A DNA stretch of 14,764 nucleotides from JASEJA01 sp038872535 (lineage in GTDB: Archaea; Thermoproteota; Bathyarchaeia; Bathyarchaeales; Bathycorpusculaceae): assembly GCA_038872535.1 (NCBI GenBank), contig JAVZJY010000030.1, positions 1 to 14,764 of the forward strand. The letters are read 5' to 3'. The notes below the pieces were generated by a model, which saw only the letters and a program-made list of their open reading frames with translations, was not told the DNA's origin and did not search any database. A program made the translations under genes and the position numbers. Below are positions 12,829 to 14,764 of this stretch, piece by piece (positions within the stretch are counted from its first letter, which is position 1; every line of letters starts with the position of its first letter).

Positions 12829-13044
12829 CTATTCCTTGCCGAGGGCTTCTTCGATTTCTTCGATTTCAACTTTTTCGATTTTGGCTATTCCCCATGTTTC
12901 TTTCACAGACGGCCCTTTAGGTTTGAGTAATATTCCTCTGCTTGTAACTTCTAGAGTTAAGGAGTCGCCTTCTTTAATGCCCAGCATCATCCTTATTTTG
13001 AGAGGGAGGGTTATTCTCCCTTTATTACCAATTTTGATTTCCAT
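12829..13044 (-). CDS. vapB: AbrB-type antitoxin (VapB), second pair
   Basis: 71 residues. The N-terminal AbrB domain is clear: MEIKIGNKGRITLPLKIRMM, then LGIKEGDSLTLEV and GILLKPKG (about 1-45), a dimeric DNA-binding swapped hairpin. The C-terminal tail is acidic, with the repeated EIEEIEEALG, and should wrap the toxin. It precedes vapC on the same strand with 2 nt between, so both share a message and the complex probably represses its own promoter. Upstream on the minus strand a run of T/A-rich bases just beyond 13044 (AAAGTGGGAATTTAAAATGG) holds a weak TTTAAA but no strong ribosome site. It belongs to a different subtype than the VapB at 8061. Confidence 0.88.
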   Translation of the reverse strand: MEIKIGNKGRITLPLKIRMMLGIKEGDSLTLEVTSRGILLKPKGPSVKETWGIAKIEKVEIEEIEEALGKE

Positions 13045-13092
13045 TTTAAATTCCCACTTTAAAGAGGAACAAACTTTCTTAAAAACTTTCCT

Positions 13093-13190
13093 CTATATTG
13101 CCCCTAGACTTTTGTTTAGTCTGTTTGGTGGCTGTTTGTTTTCAATTAGGCTGTTCATGAAGCGTTGAAGTTTGACTTTCTGATCTGGCA
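13093..13190 (-). pseudogene. Remnant of Gfo/Idh/MocA oxidoreductase C-terminus, copy 3
   Basis: The minus frame reads KVKLQRFMNSLIENKQPP, parallel to AELQHFINCLIQDKTPSP of copy 2, then diverges and stops at 13093. DNA at 13145-13175 aligns base by base with 7941-7971 and 9705-9735 with few differences. Nothing else of the gene is left. It separates the second VapBC pair from the three-gene array on the plus strand. Weaker than copies 1 and 2, but the DNA match makes chance unlikely. Confidence 0.5.
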
Positions 13191-13220
13191 TGATTGTCAG
13201 CATCGGGATTAATGCGGAAG

Positions 13221-13234
13221 TCGATATTTTTATT
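13221..13234 (+). promoter_or_regulatory. TATA-like box for the three-gene array
   Basis: TCGATATTTTTATT lies about 40-50 nt before the ATG at 13271. The same box occurs before the shrunken copy at 8971-8984, so promoter and gene start were duplicated together. Confidence 0.45.
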
Positions 13235-13270
13235 TGTGATTTATATTGCTATTTTGTTTTTGTGGTCGCC

Positions 13271-13438
13271 ATGGAGGAGTTTGTGGCTAGGGTTTTTAAG
13301 GGCGGCAAGGTTACGGTTCCGAAGCGTTTAAGGGAGTTGTTTGACGTTAATGATGGGGATTATGTACGCTTGGCTTTGGTGGAGGTTTTGAAGAAGGGCG
13401 ATAAGGGTGAATGGGTTAGGAGGAAGGTTGCTCCATGA
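13271..13438 (+). CDS. AbrB/SpoVT-like DNA-binding protein, 55 residues
   Basis: From the ATG at 13271 the protein is MEEFVARVFKGGKVTVPKRL, then RELFDVNDGDYVRLALVEVL, a complete AbrB-type swapped-hairpin domain (GGKVTVPKRLRE is the signature) with a basic tail, and no toxin-binding extension. A longer frame from 13190 adds 27 residues of hydrophobic sequence across the promoter and is unlikely. No ribosome site is evident, so it may be near-leaderless. Its stop overlaps the next start (ATGA at 13435). There is no toxin after it; instead a four-Cys protein follows, so it is more likely an operon regulator than an antitoxin. A truncated copy of its start lies at 9019. Confidence 0.78.
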   Translation: MEEFVARVFKGGKVTVPKRLRELFDVNDGDYVRLALVEVLKKGDKGEWVRRKVAP

Positions 13439-13968
13439 GCGCTTTGAAGCATGGGTTTTTCAGCAGGGGGTTTATGCTTTGCGACCGTTGCGTTTTAAAC
13501 ACTAGGTGTGAAAGTTTTGTTCCCGGAAGCGAATGTGCTGTTGAGAGGCAGGTTCATGACTGGCTTGTTTCTGAGCTTATGAAGCAGTATGGGTTGGAGA
13601 GTTTGGCTGATGAAATTTTGGTTCGAAGGGTTGCCATGTACTTGATTCGCATTGCAAGAGTTGAGGTTTATGAGGCGAATGTTGGTGTTTCAGATGAAAC
13701 CCTTGTTTTCGGCAAGTATATTGCAAGTTTGGATAATATGTTGCGGGGTTTAATGAAGGATTTGGCTTTAACCAGAAGTGAGCGAAAGAAAGTTGAGAAG
13801 GAAGACATATTTGTTGACGTTGACAAGCTTTTGAAAGATATGGCTCGGAAAAGCGAGGTTAAAGCTAAAGCCAAGGCGGCTAGAGTGTCAGCTTATCACA
13901 TTGTGGTGAAAGACTGGGCTGCTGAAAAGAAGAGACTTTCATCCGCTTTAAGGGGACAGAAGAAATGA
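13435..13968 (+). CDS. Four-cysteine protein, possible terminase small-subunit relative
   Basis: 177 residues. The N-terminus holds CDRCVLNTRCESF and SEC (Cys 16, 19, 25, 34), a C-x2-C-x5-C-x8-C set able to bind zinc or an Fe-S cluster. The middle (about 38-120) is helical and ends with LDNMLRGLMKDLALTRSERK, a pattern reminiscent of P27-type phage terminase small subunits; the resemblance is weak and based on style only. The C-terminal third is lysine- and alanine-rich (SEVKAKAKAARVSAY), as in nucleic-acid binding tails. It overlaps both neighbours by ATGA, so the three genes are translationally coupled. An internal part (about residues 77-97) recurs in the broken copy at 8961-9138. An integrated virus or mobile element is a reasonable but unproven setting. 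Confidence 0.72.
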   Translation: MSALKHGFFSRGFMLCDRCVLNTRCESFVPGSECAVERQVHDWLVSELMKQYGLESLADEILVRRVAMYLIRIARVEVYEANVGVSDETLVFGKYIASLDNMLRGLMKDLALTRSERKKVEKEDIFVDVDKLLKDMARKSEVKAKAKAARVSAYHIVVKDWAAEKKRLSSALRGQKK

Positions 13969-14764
13969 GCGGAGAACATAAAATTCCTAAAGAGGCTGCA
14001 AGAAACCTGGCGGAATACTGCCAAAAATTAGGCGAAGAAAACGGAAGGCCAGCCGAAGAAATCTTTAAAGAATTCTTGGAATTGATGAAGAAGTACGCAG
14101 ATTTCTTTTTCAGCGATCCTTGGCCTGAAACGTTGAATAAGTCTTATAGTTTGGAAGGGTTTGTCGGCGATGATTTAAACTTTATAAAAGGCGCCAAAAC
14201 CTATAGGGAAGAATGTGAACGTTTTACGGTTATATGTTTGAAAAGAAACATAAGCCTTAAAGGCTTTGACGCCGACGGCTTCGAAGAGGATTCTAAATGG
14301 TTTGGGAAACTGGCATGCTGGCATTGTGTTGTTCCAGACGCCGTGAACCTTAGAGAGAAAATAGAGAAAGTGGAGGAAGCCATCCGAAAGAACGAGGAAG
14401 AAGTGAAGCAAGGCACCGCATCAGAGATTACGAAAGAAATGTACGCCTATTATAGGAAGCCTCATGTTGTAAGGGAGAACAAAATGATGTATGTAGAGCT
14501 AAAGCTTTATGAGGATTTAGGCCTCGCCGAGGGAAAAAACTGTGATATAAGAAATAAGTATAGGTGTCCATATGGAGAACAGTCAAACGAGCTGGTTGAA
14601 TGGGGAGGGTTAGCTAGGCTGATCTGGGACGTCATATGGTGGTATGACCGCCATTGGAACCCCAGAGAGGGATATGAGCCTGGAGAGACCGAATTAAAGT
14701 GGTACCATTACGGTGAGCCAAGCATAATTGACGTGACAAGCTATGAGGATATTCTTAAAGCCTT
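13965..14764 (+). CDS. Unknown protein, N-terminal part, runs off the window
   Basis: An open frame of 266 codons from the ATG at 13965 (overlapping the previous stop as ATGA) to the window end without a stop. It begins MSGEHKIPKEAARNLAEYCQ, with helical, charged sequence, then a Trp/Cys part (KWFGKLACWHC, about 109-119), a coiled-coil-like run (REKIEKVEEAIRKNEEEV, about 126-143), NCDIRNKYRCPYGEQ with two Cys, and an aromatic end (LIWDVIWWYDRHW). I recognise no family. It is the third coupled gene after the AbrB-like and four-Cys proteins. If the element is viral, a packaging or capsid-linked role is conceivable, but nothing visible proves it. Overlapping minus frames at 14175-14416 are shadows. 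Confidence 0.75.
   Translation, partial: MSGEHKIPKEAARNLAEYCQKLGEENGRPAEEIFKEFLELMKKYADFFFSDPWPETLNKSYSLEGFVGDDLNFIKGAKTYREECERFTVICLKRNISLKGFDADGFEEDSKWFGKLACWHCVVPDAVNLREKIEKVEEAIRKNEEEVKQGTASEITKEMYAYYRKPHVVRENKMMYVELKLYEDLGLAEGKNCDIRNKYRCPYGEQSNELVEWGGLARLIWDVIWWYDRHWNPREGYEPGETELKWYHYGEPSIIDVTSYEDILKA

Noticed and set aside
12845..12870. Tandem TTCGATTTC repeat
   Set aside because: Explained by the EIEEIEE coding repeat in the acidic tail of the second antitoxin.
1..14764. CRISPR array or insertion sequence with transposase
   Set aside because: No regularly spaced repeats and no transposase or integrase motif seen on either strand; the repeats present are gene fragments.

Overview
The window looks archaeal, most likely from an uncultured Bathyarchaeia-like member of the Thermoproteota. 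The grounds are A/T-rich TATA boxes about 25 nt upstream of starts with short or absent leaders, an archaeosortase, a DPM1-like glycosyltransferase, several VapBC pairs with AbrB-type antitoxins, and small proteins (DUF2283, DUF4258, a coiled-coil sortase neighbour) typical of such genomes. The lineage is inference from protein style, not from a marker gene.

Region 1 (1-6207) is a cell-surface protein sorting locus. On the minus strand, an unusual archaeosortase (4079-2025) is followed by a coiled-coil membrane protein (2015-1059) and a two-helix membrane protein (1055-849), spaced like an operon. The archaeosortase combines an exosortase-type membrane core, a zinc ribbon, an EpsI-like outer domain and a winged helix. 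Upstream lie two secreted proteins (4727-4209 and 6170-5511, the latter with a DUF4114 domain) ending in the same NVVPEVP-x-GT signal, one hydrophobic helix and a basic tail. They are the obvious substrates. Two membrane-anchored beta-rich proteins of one family (356-802 and 5468-4914) flank this set. A truncated membrane protein leaves the window at its left edge.

Region 2 (6208-12334) carries glycan export and synthesis genes: an intact flippase (7782-6208) and an intact DPM1-like GT2 (10602-9907), among wreckage of the same pathway. The wreckage is a membrane GT2 with its middle missing (10806-11604), an NAD-dependent epimerase reduced to three out-of-frame pieces (12000-12334), and fragments of Gfo/Idh/MocA oxidoreductase C-termini (7841-7990, 9611-9858, and a third at 13093-13190). 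Small toxin-antitoxin-like modules sit between the fragments: VapBC (8061-8731), DUF2283/DUF4258 (9145-9589) and a second VapBC (13044-12425).

Region 3 (13271-end) is a tight plus-strand array of three overlapping genes: a 55-residue AbrB-like protein, a four-cysteine protein weakly resembling phage terminase small subunits, and an unknown protein that runs off the window. A shortened, broken copy of the first two genes lies at 8961-9138. The region therefore reads as a surface-glycan/S-layer-type locus that has been invaded, duplicated in pieces and eroded by internal deletions, next to an intact and possibly specialised sorting system.
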